Part shown: one piece after another, positions 5,333 to 6,310 of the stretch
How the letters are laid out: each line of letters opens with the position of its first letter
Position numbering within the stretch: the first letter of the stretch is position 1
NCBI GenBank assembly: GCA_030740415.1
Contig: JASLXI010000059.1
Location: 1-6,310, forward strand
Origin: Dehalococcoidia bacterium
Lineage (GTDB): Bacteria > Chloroflexota > Dehalococcoidia > UBA2985
Direction: 5' to 3'
Length of the DNA: 6,310 nucleotides
Notes under the pieces: generated by a model
What the model was told of the DNA's origin: nothing
Database searches by the model: none
What the model saw: only the letters and a program-made list of their open reading frames with translations
Position numbers and translations under genes: made by a program

Positions 5333-6190
5333 ATGTCACAGGCAGACCCCGCACTCTGGGGATTTACCAGCATGTTTGCGTGGGGTGTGGGCGACATGCT
5401 GGCAAGGTATGCATCCATACGCATAGGAAGTCCATCTGTGGCCCTGGGGGTCATGGCGTTGGGTGTAGTTCCTCCTCTGCTTGCGGGACTGCTCCGCGAC
5501 TCCCAGTGGAGCACCCTGGCGAGTGGGGACTTTGTGACCCTCGCAGTACTATCCAGTTTGCTTTTCCCACTGGCCTACGTTGTCTTCTACCGGGGCATGG
5601 AGCGAGGGATGGTATCCGTCGTTAGCTCCCTGTCAGCGGGCTACCTGGTGGTCACCACTATTCTGACGGCTATCTTTTTCGATGAGGTGGTAGGGCCGAT
5701 CAAATATCTGCTGATACTCGTGATTCTGTTGGGTATAGTCCTTACGTCAGCTAGAGGCAGAAATGGTGCCTCCATCAGTGGGGTCTGGTATGGCCTCACT
5801 GCGATGATGGTCATGGGGATAGCCTTTACCCTGTGGAAGCCCATGGTGGAGGACGTAGGCCCATTCCTGGCGGTGGCCGCGGTTCGAGTCCTATCTACCG
5901 TCTTTCTTGGCACCTATCTCACGGTCAGGAGGTCCGTTAGGTTGAATTTTCGGAAAGGGACGGTCGTCCTGGTGATGGGCGCTGGGGTATTGGACTCCTT
6001 GGGCTTCATTGCGTTCAACCTGGGCATAGAGCTGAATCCTGTGTCCCTCGTCATTCCCATTGCAGCTGCGTACCCCGCGGTTACTATGGCCCTGGCCTGG
6101 ATTCTTCTAAAAGAGCGATTGGGCCGGATGCAGATGGTAGGCATAACTACGGTCCTGGGGGGTGTAATAGCCTTCAGTGCCATCACCTAA
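5333..6190 (+). CDS. EamA/DMT-superfamily transporter
   Basis: The 285-residue protein is almost entirely hydrophobic, with ten predicted membrane helices at about 8-24, 36-53, 67-87, 94-116, 122-139, 148-169, 178-197, 209-231, 236-257 and 266-283. This is the layout of the drug/metabolite transporter superfamily, built from two EamA repeats of five helices. The end of each repeat shows the family pattern of an acidic residue after the fourth helix and a glycine-rich fifth helix: FFDEVVGPIKYLLILVILLG (115-134) and LLKERLGRMQMVGITTVLGG (258-277). Such proteins usually export or import small metabolites or amino acids in the inner membrane, but the sequence does not reveal the substrate. The ATG at 5333 is preceded by GGGAG at 5323-5327. 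The gene stands alone between two gaps. Confidence 0.85.
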   Translation: MSQADPALWGFTSMFAWGVGDMLARYASIRIGSPSVALGVMALGVVPPLLAGLLRDSQWSTLASGDFVTLAVLSSLLFPLAYVVFYRGMERGMVSVVSSLSAGYLVVTTILTAIFFDEVVGPIKYLLILVILLGIVLTSARGRNGASISGVWYGLTAMMVMGIAFTLWKPMVEDVGPFLAVAAVRVLSTVFLGTYLTVRRSVRLNFRKGTVVLVMGAGVLDSLGFIAFNLGIELNPVSLVIPIAAAYPAVTMALAWILLKERLGRMQMVGITTVLGGVIAFSAIT

Positions 6191-6198
6191 CCTCGCAC

Positions 6199-6227
6199 TT
6201 TTGCACAAGATTCGCCTGAGGTATAAT
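6199..6227 (+). promoter_or_regulatory. Promoter of the gene starting at 6254
   Basis: A perfect -10 hexamer TATAAT lies at 6222-6227, just after the transporter stop. TTTTGC at 6199-6204 gives a 17 bp spacer, and TTGCAC at 6201-6206 a better hexamer with a 15 bp spacer; neither is ideal. Transcription would start near 6234, only about 20 nt before the ATG. The start region reads CTGGTCGGT, identical to nine bases of the palindrome at 88-107. Confidence 0.55.
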
Positions 6228-6253
6228 TTCCTGGTCGGTTGGAGGTGTCAACC

Positions 6254-6310
6254 ATGCCCAGTAACAAAGCAGAACCAATGCCTCTATTGTCGGAGAAGCC
6301 ACTTCTTCTG
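6254..6310 (+). CDS. Start of an unidentified gene, cut by the window end
   Basis: The first 19 codons read MPSNKAEPMPLLSEKPLLL and remain open at the window edge. Support comes from GGAGG at 6241-6245, eight bases before the ATG, and from the TATAAT box at 6222-6227. The fragment is too short to assign a family. It shows no signal peptide or metal motif so far. The ribosome site sits in the seven-base loop of a small potential hairpin (GGTTG 6237-6241, CAACC 6249-6253). Confidence 0.6.
   Translation, partial: MPSNKAEPMPLLSEKPLLL

Noticed and set aside
5226..5426. 66-residue open frame overlapping the transporter start
   Set aside because: No ribosome site, no recognisable family, and its second half is an out-of-frame reading of the transporter gene.
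1..6310. CRISPR arrays, tRNA or rRNA genes, insertion sequences, toxin-antitoxin pairs
   Set aside because: No repeat-spacer arrays, cloverleaf sequences, terminal inverted repeats or transposase motifs were found by reading both strands.

Overview
The window comes from a bacterium that makes menaquinone by the futalosine (Mqn) route. Its main content is a compact, co-directional operon mqnE-mqnA-mqnC (158-3136) encoding two radical-SAM enzymes with a chorismate dehydratase between them. Gene order, mid-to-high GC, GGAG/AGGAGG ribosome sites and the zinc-ribbon/beta-propeller membrane protein would fit Chloroflexota or another deep-branching, possibly anaerobic, lineage. That placement is an inference, because no taxonomic marker is present.

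Layout. Positions 1-157 hold a well-formed sigma70-type promoter (TTGACT, 17 bp spacer, TATATT). A near-perfect 20 bp palindrome of the TetR-operator kind lies directly over the expected transcription start, followed by the mqnE leader. mqnE (158-1264) overlaps mqnA (1248-2027) by 17 bp, and mqnA overlaps mqnC (2024-3136) at an ATGA junction preceded by AAGGAGG, so the three genes look translationally coupled. The gap 3137-3611 is not empty. On the minus strand it carries the remains of a MaoC-like hot-dog hydratase (3233-3465), truncated at its N-terminus and frameshifted at a G5C5 tract. After that comes an AT-richer promoter region for the next gene. 3621-5030 encodes a membrane-anchored protein with a four-cysteine zinc ribbon, one transmembrane helix and an eight-repeat PQQ-like beta-propeller. 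5031-5332 has no convincing gene, but holds two consecutive inverted repeats, one with a 12 bp stem. 5333-6190 encodes a ten-helix EamA/DMT-family transporter. A further gene starts at 6254 behind its own TATAAT box and runs off the window.

How the genes relate. MqnA makes 3-[(1-carboxyvinyl)oxy]benzoate from chorismate. MqnE joins it to S-adenosylmethionine to give aminofutalosine. After removal of the base by an MqnB/MTAN-type enzyme not encoded here, MqnC cyclises the product. MqnD and the later prenylation/methylation steps must also be encoded elsewhere. The propeller protein and the transporter are separate units with no evident link to menaquinone beyond position.

I found no clear undescribed system. 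The best leads are the operator over the mqn promoter, the decayed MaoC gene, the zinc-ribbon/propeller fusion with its aromatic-rich insertion, and the hairpin region at 5116-5172.
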